Shown piece by piece: positions 29,790 through 39,194 of a stretch of 64,000 nucleotides of DNA (position 1 is the first letter of the stretch; every line of letters begins with the position of its first letter). Where the stretch lies: contig NZ_BDBL01000025.1 in assembly GCF_001612965.1 (NCBI RefSeq), positions 82,005-146,004 on the forward strand, in the 5' to 3' direction. The stretch is from Nocardia kruczakiae NBRC 101016 (lineage in GTDB: Bacteria > Actinomycetota > Actinomycetes > Mycobacteriales > Mycobacteriaceae). A model generated the notes under the pieces. The model had not been told where the DNA came from, ran no database searches, and saw only the letters and a list, made by a program, of their open reading frames with translations. Both the position numbers and the translations under genes were made by a program.

Positions 29790-30449
29790 TTACCCGCGCG
29801 GTGGCAGCAGACGTCCGGTGAAGCCGGCCGCCACCAGCCGCTCGTACGCGACGCGAACCGCGTCCGGAACATCCTGTTCGATCGCCCATCCCTCGGCCGC
29901 ATACCGCCACACCCGTTGCGTATCCCCCACCAGCATCGTGACGACCCGCTCCGCATCGCCGATCCGCGCCACATAGTCGTCCAGCGACTCCGGCAGCGAT
30001 CCGCACACCACCTCGACCTCCGGCCAGCGCTTCCGGCAGGTCGCATAACTGCGCCGCTGTTGATACGGCCGGCAGATCAGCAGAACCGACCGCACGACGC
30101 GACCTGAGTCGCGCAGCAACGCCCGCGAAAGGTCGATGTTCTCAGCGGTATTCGTGGCGCGCGGCTCGACCAGGACAGCGTCGTCCGGAATCCCCTGCGC
30201 GACAGCGTGTTCCCGATAGTGAACCGCTTCCCCGTCCGGAAACTCGGCCACCGTCGTGGGCGCGTTGGCGCCACTGAACACGATCGTCGAAAAGATCCCC
30301 CGCCGAAACAACTCGACCGCATACACCGCCACCCCGATGTCGTGACTCCCCAGCCCGATCCCCACATCCACCGGCCGCACCTCATGCCCCATGAGGTTGT
30401 ACTCCCACAGGGTGCGGACATCTGGTCGAATACGCTCGGGAATCCGCAT
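29790..30449 (-). CDS. YdcF-like (DUF218) protein
   Basis: The 219-residue protein has the DUF218 pattern: VGIGLGSHD near residue 28, an IVFSGANAP strand-loop, the acidic motif VLVEPRATNTAENIDLSRALL, and a later RSVLLICRPYQQRRSYAT strand. Family members such as E. coli YdcF bind S-adenosylmethionine and some are linked to envelope metabolism. No function is assigned here. It has no signal peptide or membrane helix. ATG at 30449 is used; the region upstream to rpsQ holds only a hairpin. Confidence 0.8.
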   Translation of the reverse strand: MRIPERIRPDVRTLWEYNLMGHEVRPVDVGIGLGSHDIGVAVYAVELFRRGIFSTIVFSGANAPTTVAEFPDGEAVHYREHAVAQGIPDDAVLVEPRATNTAENIDLSRALLRDSGRVVRSVLLICRPYQQRRSYATCRKRWPEVEVVCGSLPESLDDYVARIGDAERVVTMLVGDTQRVWRYAAEGWAIEQDVPDAVRVAYERLVAAGFTGRLLPPRG

Positions 30450-30570
30450 CCGACGATCATACGAACGCGGCGGACACTCGCCGGCCGGTGTGGTCGTAGC
30501 AGACCCGTCGCGTACGAACGAGCTGCCGGTCCGGCGAAGCCGCAAGCGGAATGATCGGCCTCGGATGCAC

Positions 30571-30605
30571 GAAGGCCCGCTTCCCGAACCGGGAAGCGGG
30601 CCTTC
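30571..30605 (-). terminator. Strong hairpin after rpsQ (end of the S10 operon)
   Basis: A perfect 15-bp stem (GAAGGCCCGCTTCCC paired with GGGAAGCGGGCCTTC) with a 5-base loop lies 44 bp past the rpsQ stop. It has no T-run on the minus strand, but stem length and position fit a terminator of the ribosomal operon. Confidence 0.8.
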
Positions 30606-30648
30606 GTATTTCGACTACACAGCCGAGGCCGGAGAAGAAGGAGTCTTC

Positions 30649-30945
30649 CTACTTCGCCTTCTCCAGGACCTCCACCAGCCGCCACCGCTTGGTGGCCGAC
30701 AGCGGACGGGTCTCCATCAGCTGCACGCGGTCGCCGACACCGGCGATCTCGTTCTCGTCGTGCGCCTTCACCTTCGAGGTGGTGCGGATGATCTTGCCGT
30801 AGAGCGGGTGCCGGTTACGGTCTTCCAGCTCGACAACGATCGTCTTGTTCATCTTGTCGGAGACGACGTAACCGACACGCACTTTGCGCGAGCCACGTTC
30901 GGTCTCCTTGGCCGGCGTCTTGGCCGGGCCCTTTACGTCGCTCAT
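30649..30945 (-). CDS. rpsQ: 30S ribosomal protein S17
   Basis: The 98-residue protein contains the S17 core: GYVVSDKMNKTIVVELEDR, PLYGKIIRTTSKVKAHDE, and ETRPLSATKRWRLVEVLEKAK at the end. A 20-residue basic N-terminal extension (SDVKGPAKTPAKETE) is common in actinobacteria. S17 is a primary 16S rRNA binder in the small subunit. It is the last gene of the S10 operon here; its ATG overlaps the rpmC stop (30942-30945), indicating coupling. The spc genes (rplN onward) do not follow; a YdcF-like gene lies downstream instead, so the S10 and spc operons are separated in this genome. Confidence 0.97.
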   Translation of the reverse strand: MSDVKGPAKTPAKETERGSRKVRVGYVVSDKMNKTIVVELEDRNRHPLYGKIIRTTSKVKAHDENEIAGVGDRVQLMETRPLSATKRWRLVEVLEKAK

Positions 30946-31181
30946 GCGGCGTCTCCCTTGCCTTCAGGACCGGAGGCCAAGCCGAGCTCGCGCTCACGCA
31001 TGACCGTGTAGATGCGCGCGATCTCGTGACGAACCACACGCAGGCGCCGGTTGTTCTGCAACTGGCCGGTCGCCATCTGGAAGCGCAGGTTGAACAGCTC
31101 TTCCTTCGATTCACGCAGGCGGGCGACGAGCTCGTCCTCGTTGAGCTCGCGCAGGTCTGCGGCCGGAGTTCCGGTAGCCAT
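30942..31181 (-). CDS. rpmC: 50S ribosomal protein L29
   Basis: The 79-residue protein has the L29 two-helix pattern: DLRELNEDELVARLRESKEELFNLRFQ and RLRVVRHEIARIYTVMRERE. L29 sits near the peptide exit tunnel and helps dock chaperones and SRP. The ATG at 31181 overlaps the rplP stop by one base pair step (ATGA-type), so a start 11 codons upstream was rejected. The acidic/Gly C terminus (SGPEGKGDAA) is short. Confidence 0.97.
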   Translation of the reverse strand: MATGTPAADLRELNEDELVARLRESKEELFNLRFQMATGQLQNNRRLRVVRHEIARIYTVMRERELGLASGPEGKGDAA

Positions 31182-31597
31182 CAGAACTGCTCCTCCCTGG
31201 TCACGATCCTGCACTTCATCGGGAGCTTGTGCATCGCGCGGCGCAGCGCCTCACGAGCGGTCTCCTCGTTCGGGTAAGACATCTCGAACATCACGCGACC
31301 CGGCTTGACGTTCGCGACCCACCACTCCGGCGAACCCTTACCGGAACCCATGCGGGTTTCGGCCGGCTTCTTGGTCAGCGGGCGATCCGGGTAGATGTTG
31401 ATCCAGATCTTGCCGCCACGACGGATGTGGCGGGTCATCGCGATACGCGCCGACTCGATCTGCCGGTTGGTGACGTAGGCCGGCTCCAGAGCCTGGATGC
31501 CGAAGTCACCGAACGCCACCGAGGTGCCGCCCTTGGCCATACCGGTACGACGGGGGTGATGCTGCTTGCGGTGCTTGACCTTGCGGGGCATCAGCAC
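31181..31597 (-). CDS. rplP: 50S ribosomal protein L16
   Basis: The 138-residue protein begins MLMPRKVKHRKQHH, the normal L16 start, and has the conserved RHIRRGGKIWINIYPDRP, ETRMGSGKGSPEWW and KPGRVMFEMSY segments. L16 organizes the A-site tRNA binding region of the large subunit. Three bases separate it from the rpsC stop. Length and sequence are typical of actinobacteria. Confidence 0.98.
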   Translation of the reverse strand: MLMPRKVKHRKQHHPRRTGMAKGGTSVAFGDFGIQALEPAYVTNRQIESARIAMTRHIRRGGKIWINIYPDRPLTKKPAETRMGSGKGSPEWWVANVKPGRVMFEMSYPNEETAREALRRAMHKLPMKCRIVTREEQF

Positions 31598-31600
31598 GGG

Positions 31601-32398
31601 TCAGCCCTCCTGGTTCTCTGCCGGCGGCTCCGCCACCGCGGTGGCGGCCCGACCGGCTTCAGTGCTGGTCGCGGTGGTGCCGGACGAACCGGACCGCCGC
31701 GGACGGCTCGGCCGCTCCCGACGCTCGCGACGCTCGGGCTGCGCGGCGGCGGCGGTGACCTCACGCTTGCCGCCGACGATGTCGCCCTTGTAGATCCACA
31801 CCTTCACGCCGATGCGGCCGAAGGTGGTGCGAGCCTCGTACAGGCCGTAATCGATGTCGGCGCGCAGCGTGTGCAGCGGCACCCGACCCTCGCGGTAGAA
31901 CTCCGAGCGCGACATTTCGGCGCCACCGAGGCGGCCCGAGCACTGCACTCGAATGCCCTTGACGTTCGGCGAACGCATGGCCGACTGGATGGCCTTGCGC
32001 ATCGCGCGACGGAACGCCACACGGTTGGACAGCTGCTCGGCCACACCCTGGGCAACCAGCTGCGCATCCGACTCGGGGTTCTTGACCTCGAGGATGTTCA
32101 GCTGAACCTGCTTGCCGGTGAGCTTCTCCAGCTCGGCGCGGATGCGGTCGGCCTCGGCGCCGCGACGGCCGATCACGATGCCCGGACGCGCGGTGTGGAT
32201 GTCCACCCGGACGCGGTCACGAGTGCGCTCGATCTCGACCTTCGAGATGCCGGCCCGCTCCATACCCGTGCTCAGCAGCTTGCGGATCGCTACGTCTTCC
32301 TTGACGTATTCCTTGTACTGCTTGTCGGCGTACCAGCGGGACTTCCAATCGGTGGTGATACCGAGGCGGAAGCCATGGGGATTGATTTTCTGTCCCAT
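31601..32398 (-). CDS. rpsC: 30S ribosomal protein S3
   Basis: The 265-residue protein starts MGQKINPHGFRLGI, as in other bacteria, and has a KH domain (PGIVIGRRGAEADRIR) plus the S3 C-domain (LGGAEMSRSEFYREGRVPL). After about residue 212 there is a basic, Arg/Ser/Thr/Ala-rich tail of some 50 residues, longer than in E. coli but usual in this group. S3 lines the mRNA entry tunnel. The rplV stop abuts its ATG (TAAATG). Confidence 0.98.
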   Translation of the reverse strand: MGQKINPHGFRLGITTDWKSRWYADKQYKEYVKEDVAIRKLLSTGMERAGISKVEIERTRDRVRVDIHTARPGIVIGRRGAEADRIRAELEKLTGKQVQLNILEVKNPESDAQLVAQGVAEQLSNRVAFRRAMRKAIQSAMRSPNVKGIRVQCSGRLGGAEMSRSEFYREGRVPLHTLRADIDYGLYEARTTFGRIGVKVWIYKGDIVGGKREVTAAAAQPERRERRERPSRPRRSGSSGTTATSTEAGRAATAVAEPPAENQEG

Positions 32399-32806
32399 TT
32401 ACTTAGCCCCTCCCTTCCGGCGGCTACGAGCCGGGGCGGCGCTGGCGACGCTCTCGACCTCGATCGTGATGTGGCTGGTGCGCTTGCGGATCCGGAACGC
32501 GCGGCCCTGGGCACGCGGCTGGAAACGCTTCATGGTCGCGCCCTCGTCGACATACGCCGTCGAGATGACCAGGGTGTCGGGGTTCAGGCCGAAGTTGTTC
32601 TCGGCGTTCGCCGCGGCGCTTGCCACGACCTTGGCGACGGGTTCGCTGGCGGCCTGCGGCGCGAAGCGCAGGATGTTCAGCGCATCCTCGACCCGCTTGC
32701 CGCGGACCAGGTCCACGACGCGGCGAGCCTTCATCGGAGTGACGCGAACGTGCTTCGCGGTCGCGCGCGCGGTCGGGTTCTGAAGCGTGGTGTCTTGTTC
32801 GCTCAT
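32399..32806 (-). CDS. rplV: 50S ribosomal protein L22
   Basis: The 135-residue protein has the L22 core: AKHVRVTPMKARRVVDLVRGK, the hairpin segment DEGATMKRFQPRAQGRAFRI and RTSHITIEVES. The beta-hairpin lines the nascent peptide exit tunnel. A basic tail (PARSRRKGGAK) follows. Its ATG overlaps the rpsS stop by four bases. Confidence 0.98.
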   Translation of the reverse strand: MSEQDTTLQNPTARATAKHVRVTPMKARRVVDLVRGKRVEDALNILRFAPQAASEPVAKVVASAAANAENNFGLNPDTLVISTAYVDEGATMKRFQPRAQGRAFRIRKRTSHITIEVESVASAAPARSRRKGGAK

Positions 32807-33084
32807 CGCCGCTTGCTCTTCCGATCTTCCTTGACGTGGCTCCGGAACGTCCTGGTCGGCGCGAACTCACCGAGCTTGTGCCCGACCATGTTCTCCGAGA
32901 CGAACACCGGCACGTGCTTGCGGCCGTCGTGGACCGAGAACGTGTGGCCGATGAAATCGGGGATGATGGTCGAACGACGCGACCAGGTCTTGATGACCTG
33001 CTTGGTGCCCTTCTCGTTCTGGACGTCCACCTTCTTGAGGAGGTGTTCGTCGACGAACGGGCCCTTCTTGAGGCTGCGTGGCAT
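32803..33084 (-). CDS. rpsS: 30S ribosomal protein S19
   Basis: The 93-residue protein is a standard S19: MPRSLKKGPFVDEHLLKKV, TWSRRSTIIPDFIGHTFSVHDGRKHVPV and a KLGEFAPTRTFRSH segment. S19 forms the head of the small subunit with S13 and contacts the A-site finger. It lies 14 bp after rplB, with a GGAGG ribosome site. Confidence 0.98.
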   Translation of the reverse strand: MPRSLKKGPFVDEHLLKKVDVQNEKGTKQVIKTWSRRSTIIPDFIGHTFSVHDGRKHVPVFVSENMVGHKLGEFAPTRTFRSHVKEDRKSKRR

Positions 33085-33098
33085 CTTTAACCTCCTCC

Positions 33099-33929
<831 letters not shown>

Positions 33930-33962
33930 GAGTTCTTCTCTGCTTTCTGAAGATCCGACCGC

Positions 33963-34268
33963 TTAGGCGACCGGGCCTCCGAAGATCTCGATGGGCTTGC
34001 TGTCGGCCGAGATGGTCACGAGCGCGCGCTTGGTGCTCTTGCGCTGGCCGTAACCGAAGCGGGTCCGCTTGCGCTTGCCCTGACGGTTGGCAGTGTTGAC
34101 GCTGGTGACCGTGACGCCGAAAACCTTCTCGACGGCGATCTTGATCTGCGTCTTGTTCGAGTCCGGGTGCACCAGGAAGGTGTAGGTGCCCTCTTCGATC
34201 AGCCCGTAGGACTTCTCGGAGATCACCGGCGCGAGCAGAATGTCGCGGGGGTCGGCGATGGTGGTCAC
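33963..34268 (-). CDS. rplW: 50S ribosomal protein L23
   Basis: The 101-residue protein starts with a GTG at 34268 that overlaps the rplD stop; a longer frame upstream lies inside rplD and is rejected. It has DILLAPVISEKSYGLIEEG, NKTQIKIAVEKVFGVTV and the basic loop NRQGKRKRTRFGYGQRKSTK. L23 is the docking site at the tunnel exit for trigger factor and SRP. Confidence 0.97.
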   Translation of the reverse strand: MTTIADPRDILLAPVISEKSYGLIEEGTYTFLVHPDSNKTQIKIAVEKVFGVTVTSVNTANRQGKRKRTRFGYGQRKSTKRALVTISADSKPIEIFGGPVA

Positions 34269-34951
34269 TTGCTTTCCTCCTGTGCAGACTCGGCCGGGCC
34301 GTGCACGAACGCGTTGAGCGCCTCGACGCTGAACACGACGTCGTCGCTGAGCAGCACGTCGTAGGTGTTCAGCTGGTCCGGCGCGATCGGGTGCACACCC
34401 TGCAGGTTCGCCACGCTCTTCCACGCGGTGACATCTTCGCGGCCCACCACGACCAGAACCTTCTTGCGGTCCGACAGCTCGGCCAGGAAGTTCTTGGCGG
34501 CCTTGGTCGACGGCGTCTGGCCGGCGACCAGTTCGCTGATCACGTGGATGCGCTCGTTGCGGGCCCGGTCCGAGAGGGCGCCACGCAGGGCGGCGGCCTT
34601 CATCTTCTTGGGCAGGCGCTGCGAGTAGTCGCGCGGCTGCGGGCCGTGCACGGTGCCACCACCGGTGAACTGCGGCGCACGGGTCGAACCCTGGCGGGCG
34701 CGGCCGGTGCCCTTCTGGCGGTACGGCTTCTTACCACCGCCGCGGACGTCGCCGCGGGTCTTGGTGGCGTGCGTGCCCTGGCGAGCCGCGGCCTGCTGGG
34801 CCACGACGACCTGGTGCATCAGCGCGATGTTGGCGGTCGCGTCGAAGATCTCCGCGGGGAGTTCGACGGTGCCGTTGGTCTTGCCGCCCGGCTCTTTCAC
34901 CGGAAGCGTAAGATTGGTCGCCTTTTCCGACTTCACAGTGTCGGTGCTCAT
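34265..34951 (-). CDS. rplD: 50S ribosomal protein L4
   Basis: The 228-residue protein has the L4 signature KTRGDVRGGGKKPYRQKGTGRARQGS, the extended loop that reaches the exit tunnel, and GPQPRDYSQRLPKKMKAAALRGALS. The C-terminal part (DVLLSDDVVFSVEALNAFV) is normal. Its ATG overlaps the rplC stop. In E. coli L4 also represses its own operon through the leader; whether that holds here is unknown. Confidence 0.98.
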   Translation of the reverse strand: MSTDTVKSEKATNLTLPVKEPGGKTNGTVELPAEIFDATANIALMHQVVVAQQAAARQGTHATKTRGDVRGGGKKPYRQKGTGRARQGSTRAPQFTGGGTVHGPQPRDYSQRLPKKMKAAALRGALSDRARNERIHVISELVAGQTPSTKAAKNFLAELSDRKKVLVVVGREDVTAWKSVANLQGVHPIAPDQLNTYDVLLSDDVVFSVEALNAFVHGPAESAQEESK

Positions 34952-35613
34952 GCCCGGGCACCACCCTTCGCAGCACTCTTGACGATCACGATGCCGCCCT
35001 TGCGGCCCGGGATCGCGCCCTTGATCAGCAGCAGGCCGTTCTCGGCGTCCACCTTGTGGACCGAGAGGTTCTGCGTGGTCACGCGGTCGTTACCCATCCG
35101 GCCGGCCATCCGCATGCCCTTGAACACACGACCCGGGGTGGAGCAACCACCGATGGAGCCCGGCCGGCGGTGCACGGCCTGCGCACCGTGGGCCGCGCCC
35201 TGGCCCTTGAAGCCGTGACGCTTCATGACACCGGCGTAGCCCTTGCCCTTGCTGGTGCCGGTCACGTCGACGTAGGTGCCCTCTTCGAAGACATCGGCCG
35301 ACAGTTCCTGGCCCACCTCGAACGAGCCGGCGTCGGCGACGCGGATCTCGGCGACGTGGCGACGCGGGGTGACACCGGCCTTGGCGAACTGCCCGGCGAC
35401 GGGCTTGATCACCTTGCGCGGGTCGATCGCGCCGAAAGCGATCTGAACGGCGGAGTAGCCGTCGCGCTCCTCGGTGCGGATCTGGGTCACCACGTTCGGC
35501 CCGGCCTTGACGACGGTCACCGGAACGACGCGGTTCTTCTCGTCGAACACCTGGGTCATACCGAGCTTGGTGCCCAGGATGCCCGCGGCGGGCCTGTTCT
35601 TGTTGTCAGTCAT
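34948..35613 (-). CDS. rplC: 50S ribosomal protein L3
   Basis: The 221-residue protein begins MTDNKNRPAAGILGTKLGMTQVFDE; this ATG at 35613 is chosen because an upstream in-frame stretch overlaps rpsJ. It has the L3 motif KGKGYAGVMKRHGFKGQGAAHG and GRVFKGMRMAGRMGNDRVT near the end. L3 stabilizes the peptidyl-transferase centre. Fourteen bases separate it from the rpsJ stop. Confidence 0.98.
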   Translation of the reverse strand: MTDNKNRPAAGILGTKLGMTQVFDEKNRVVPVTVVKAGPNVVTQIRTEERDGYSAVQIAFGAIDPRKVIKPVAGQFAKAGVTPRRHVAEIRVADAGSFEVGQELSADVFEEGTYVDVTGTSKGKGYAGVMKRHGFKGQGAAHGAQAVHRRPGSIGGCSTPGRVFKGMRMAGRMGNDRVTTQNLSVHKVDAENGLLLIKGAIPGRKGGIVIVKSAAKGGARA

Positions 35614-35627
35614 ATCTGCAATCCCCG

Positions 35628-35933
35628 TCACTGAATGTTGACGTCGACGCTGGCCGGCAGATCGATGCGCATGAGCGCGTCGACCGTCTTCGGCGTCGGG
35701 TCGAGGATGTCGATCAGCCGCTTGTGCGTGCGCATCTCGAAGTGCTCGCGCGAGTCCTTGTACTTGTGCGGCGAGCGGATGACGCAATACACGTTCTTCT
35801 CGGTCGGCAACGGCACCGGCCCGACGACGCGGGCACCGGTGCGGGTCACCGTCTCGACGATCTTGCGTGCAGACGCATCGATCGCCTCATGGTCGTAGGC
35901 CTTGAGCCTGATGCGGATCTTCTGTCCCGCCAC
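35628..35933 (-). CDS. rpsJ: 30S ribosomal protein S10 (NusE)
   Basis: The 101-residue protein is a standard S10: KIRIRLKAYDHEAIDASARKIVE, GPVPLPTEKNVYCVIRSPH and EHFEMRTHKRLIDI. The start is a GTG at 35933 with AAGGA upstream. Besides its place in the small subunit head, S10 is NusE, linking transcription and translation through NusB and NusG. It is the first gene of the operon. Confidence 0.98.
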   Translation of the reverse strand: MAGQKIRIRLKAYDHEAIDASARKIVETVTRTGARVVGPVPLPTEKNVYCVIRSPHKYKDSREHFEMRTHKRLIDILDPTPKTVDALMRIDLPASVDVNIQ

Positions 35934-36374
35934 GCTGAGTGTCCTTTTCTCCGCTTACGTTGTGACCCAGAAGCTTTCGCTCCCGAATCACCCTCATTTG
36001 CACAGCCCGAACACACGAAGACGCATCAGCCACCATCACGACCGGGGCGCACCCGATCCATCGCCGCTGTTCATCTGTCATGGTTCTTCCGGTCCACGCG
36101 GTCGGGCGTGTCGCCTCTCCGCTCATTCTCCGACCCCGGGCATACTTCACCTGGTGGGTCTCGGAACTTCGTCCCGGACGTACCCGCGCCGGACTCGACG
36201 CCGATACTCAGTGGGTCCTGCTCACCTACCGGCGATGGACGCACACCACCGCTGCAGGCAACCCGAACAGTATGCCCGAGGCCCCCCACCCACTCCAAAT
36301 CGGGGGTCGTCCGCTCCGGCGGACATGCCGCGGTCCTGGTCGGACGGTACCGGACCGGGTCGCGGCGCGTCGAA
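35934..36374. other. Leader and promoter region of the S10 operon, no gene seen
   Basis: About 440 bp between rpsJ and the start of the DUF4442 gene hold no credible coding frame on either strand. The rpsJ promoter and a long untranslated leader must lie here. Clear -35/-10 hexamers or an L4-binding leader structure were not identified by eye. Confidence 0.6.
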
Positions 36375-36390
36375 CTTACTCAAGAGTAAG
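36375..36390. promoter_or_regulatory. Perfect inverted repeat CTTACTC-AA-GAGTAAG before the DUF4442 gene
   Basis: A 7-bp perfect inverted repeat with a 2-bp spacer lies directly in front of the first possible ATG of the hotdog-fold gene. Such TTACTC-type palindromes are typical of TetR or GntR regulators of lipid metabolism; the actual regulator is unknown. Confidence 0.6.
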
Positions 36391-36399
36391 ATGCCGACC

Positions 36400-36876
36400 A
36401 TGAGCACAGAGACCGCCACGTATCGCGGCTGGAAGAAGCTGCCCGACAACCGGCTCGGACATGCCCTGTTCTCGGTCGGCATGATCGCCCGCGTCCCCTA
36501 CTTCGGCACCGTCGTCCCGAACGTCGTGCGGCTGGAGCCGGGATTGTGCGAGGTCACCGCGCCGAAATGGTTCGGGATCCACAATCATCTGGGCACCTTC
36601 CACGCGATCGCGGCCTGCAATCTGGCCGAGGTCGCGATGGGCATGCTGAGCGAGGCGACGGTGCCGACCACCCACCGCTGGATCCCCAAGGCGATGAACG
36701 TGCAGTATCTGGCCAAGGCCGAATCGGGTCTGCGCGCAGTCGCGAAACTCGACCGGATCCCGGACTTCGACGCCCTCACCGAGGGCACGGAAGTGGTTGT
36801 CCCCGTGTCGATCTACGACAAACACGGCGTCGAGGTCGTACACGCCGACATCACCACCTGGGTGACGCCGAAGTAG
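36400..36876 (+). CDS. DUF4442 hotdog-fold protein (possible thioesterase)
   Basis: The 158-residue protein matches the DUF4442/PaaI-like hotdog fold: it has a helix near WFGIHNHLGTFHAIAACNLAEVAMGM and strands such as KAMNVQYLAKAESGLRAVAKL and VVVPVSIYDKHGVEVVHADITTWV. Hotdog members hydrolyse acyl-CoA thioesters; the His-Asn-His near residue 63 may be part of the active site. No substrate is known. An in-frame ATG at 36391 is an equally possible start. A palindromic operator-like site lies just upstream. The gene is convergent with a lipase gene (33 bp gap). Confidence 0.78.
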   Translation: MSTETATYRGWKKLPDNRLGHALFSVGMIARVPYFGTVVPNVVRLEPGLCEVTAPKWFGIHNHLGTFHAIAACNLAEVAMGMLSEATVPTTHRWIPKAMNVQYLAKAESGLRAVAKLDRIPDFDALTEGTEVVVPVSIYDKHGVEVVHADITTWVTPK

Positions 36877-36909
36877 CCGATCCGGCTCGGCTCGCCGGGG
36901 CGCCGCGAC

Positions 36910-37842
36910 TCAGCAGGGCGGGGGCGGCGGCGCGTCCTCGACGGCGGCCAGGACGTCGGCGATCACGCGTGGGGCCGACAGCAACTCGTCGTGGCCGACC
37001 GCGAGGTTCGGGCAGCCGTCCTGCACCCAGGAATTACGGTCCCCCGGCCGGGGCGCGGCCAGCAGCGCGGTCTCGGCAGGCGTGATCACCTCGTCGGTGC
37101 GGCTCGCGATCGCGGTGTAGCGGATGCCGGGCGCGGTCTCGCCGCCGGCGTTCAGCGCGGCCAGCGTCGGGGCGCCCGGGACCTGTTCGGCCCCCGCGGG
37201 CCCGAAGACCTGCGCCGCGGTCTGCTGCCCGTCCATCCCGAGGGCCCCGTAGAACGGGAACATGCTGGGCAGGCCCTCGAAGGTGGATCCCCGGTACGGC
37301 GTCCCGACGGTGACCACACTCGCCACCACGTCGGGGCGGCGCCGCACCAGCTCGCGGATCTCGGTGCCGCCGGTGGAATGGCCGACCATGATCACCTTCG
37401 CCGCGCCGGTGGCGTTGCGGACCGTCGAGACGAAGGTGCTGAGCTCCGTCGTCTGCGACGCGATGTCCGCGACGCCGTAGATCACATTTCCCTGCAGGGC
37501 CGCCGCCACCGGGCCCAGGCCGGGCCACCCCCGATCGGCGGCACCGCTCGTGCCCGGCGCCGGGAACGGAACCCGGCCGATATCGGCCGCGAATACGCAA
37601 TATCCCGCGCGGCGCAGCGCGGGCGCCAATGCTCCGAAACTGCGCTGCGCGTCGGTGGCGGCGCCGTGCGCCAGCACCACGGGATACGGTTTGTCCGGCG
37701 TCGGCCGGCAGCTGAAATCGTTCGCGCCGGGCAATGGCGGAACTTCCACCGGATATGCGCCGACCACGGGCGCCTGGCCCGTAATTATGGCGACCAAGGC
37801 GCAAAAGAACACGGCTGTCGCCGAGAACCGCACCCTACTCAT
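36910..37842 (-). CDS. Secreted alpha/beta-hydrolase, lipase class 2-like
   Basis: The 310-residue protein has a signal peptide (about 1-28) and an alpha/beta-hydrolase core with YPVVLAHGAA as the oxyanion region and nucleophile Ser156 in GHSTGG. An Asp in RTDEVITP near residue 253 and a His in VGHDELLS near residue 287 complete a plausible triad. It resembles secreted triacylglycerol lipases of mycolic-acid bacteria. Cys at FSCRPT and DGCPN may form a disulfide. The C terminus is a short Pro run ending in Cys. It follows the mycolyltransferase-like gene by 120 bp in the same direction. Confidence 0.83.
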   Translation of the reverse strand: MSRVRFSATAVFFCALVAIITGQAPVVGAYPVEVPPLPGANDFSCRPTPDKPYPVVLAHGAATDAQRSFGALAPALRRAGYCVFAADIGRVPFPAPGTSGAADRGWPGLGPVAAALQGNVIYGVADIASQTTELSTFVSTVRNATGAAKVIMVGHSTGGTEIRELVRRRPDVVASVVTVGTPYRGSTFEGLPSMFPFYGALGMDGQQTAAQVFGPAGAEQVPGAPTLAALNAGGETAPGIRYTAIASRTDEVITPAETALLAAPRPGDRNSWVQDGCPNLAVGHDELLSAPRVIADVLAAVEDAPPPPPC

Positions 37843-37962
37843 GGCAGCCCATGGTAGGGGAAGTGCGCGATATTTCCCGGCACCCGGACCGCGGACCGTT
37901 GTCACGAATAATCAGCGATGATGCTGCATTTTCATCTCGTCCGCTCCGACTCGAGATATCGA

Positions 37963-39021
37963 TCACAATCCCAGGCCTCCGGCGAGAACCGGCCACGACT
38001 GCTCGAGGTCGTCCTGCCAATAACCCCAGGTGTGGGTACCCGTGGGCCGGAAATTGTAGGTGGCCGGAATGCCGAGCGAATCCAATCGCGTCTGCATGTT
38101 GTGCGCGCAGAGGTTGGTGGCCGCCTCGATGATGCCGCCGATCACGATCTGATTCGAGAAACCCCATGCTCCCGGCAGCGAGTACTTGCCGCCGTAGGTG
38201 TCGTACGGGCCCGGCAGTCCGGTGCCGTTGGCGATATAGATCGCCTTGCCGCGCAATCCTTCCGCGTGCACGTAGGGGTCGTTGCGCGCCCATTCCGGAT
38301 CACCCGTCGGGCCCCACATGTTGTCGGTATTCGACCATCCCCAGGTATTCACCGTGAGGCGCACGAATTCCTGTCCCATCGGATCGCTGGTTTGCGCACA
38401 GCCACTGTAGGACCCGACTGCGGAATACAGTCCGGGAGTGAGGGCGGCCAGCGCCAATGTCGTGGTCGCGGACATCGAATATCCGGCTATACCGTTGCGA
38501 CCGTTGGCATTCAGGAATTTGTCGAGCAGGGGCGGCAGTTCCTCGGTCAGGAACGTGCGCCATTTGTTGCGCCCGAGAAAGGGATCGTCGCGTTTCCAGT
38601 CGGTGTAATAACTGAACTGACCGCCGATCGGCGTCACGACGTTGACGTTCTTGTCCGCCAGGAAATTCAACGCATCGGTGCGGCTCGCCCAGGTGGCGCC
38701 GTCGATGCCACCGCCCGCGCCCAGCAGCAGATACAGCACCGGCCGCGGTGTGGCCTGATCGGCGGCGCGCTGGACCTGTACCTCGATGTCCTTGGCCATC
38801 GACGCCGAATGGACCGTGACCGTCTGATGCCGCGCGTCGTCGGTGCGCACTCCGACGATCGCCGACTCCCCTCCCCCCGATCCCGACGGCACCGGATCGG
38901 CGAAACCGGTGGCGGGGTACATCATCAGCGCACTCGCCGCGAGCACCACGGCGGTGACCGGACCGATTCGCGGCCTGAATCTGCGCCGCGGAATTCGCCC
39001 CTCGTATCGATATCTTCGCAT
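37963..39021 (-). CDS. Antigen 85-like mycolyltransferase/esterase
   Basis: The 352-residue protein starts at ATG 39021 with GGGAGAACGAG upstream. It has a signal segment, then the esterase-D/antigen 85 fold: LYLLLGAGGGIDGATWASRTD, GGQFSYYTDW, FLTEELPPLL, nucleophile Ser182 in GYSMSA, and the C-terminal HTWGYW with the catalytic His. Antigen 85 proteins transfer mycolic acids between trehalose monomycolate, arabinogalactan and trehalose. The presence of this family implies a mycolate envelope. The substrate of this paralogue is not known. A second homologue is at 50788. Confidence 0.87.
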   Translation of the reverse strand: MRRYRYEGRIPRRRFRPRIGPVTAVVLAASALMMYPATGFADPVPSGSGGGESAIVGVRTDDARHQTVTVHSASMAKDIEVQVQRAADQATPRPVLYLLLGAGGGIDGATWASRTDALNFLADKNVNVVTPIGGQFSYYTDWKRDDPFLGRNKWRTFLTEELPPLLDKFLNANGRNGIAGYSMSATTTLALAALTPGLYSAVGSYSGCAQTSDPMGQEFVRLTVNTWGWSNTDNMWGPTGDPEWARNDPYVHAEGLRGKAIYIANGTGLPGPYDTYGGKYSLPGAWGFSNQIVIGGIIEAATNLCAHNMQTRLDSLGIPATYNFRPTGTHTWGYWQDDLEQSWPVLAGGLGL

Positions 39022-39194
39022 CTCGTTCTCCCTGGCCACCAGCAGTTCGCGAGCACCCCCCGACGGCGCCCGTGGTCTCAGGTTATGAACTGCCCCAACG
39101 CATTTCACGACGCGAATTGCTACGCCACGAATTTTCGGGGCGTAACGTCCACGGCCTGCGCGGCGATGCGGGGCCGGGCTGGGAGAATGCAGCC

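Noticed and set aside
35934..36399. Small coding genes or a riboswitch in the S10 leader
   Set aside because: The short frames there have no ribosome site or conserved sequence, and no riboswitch core was recognised by eye.
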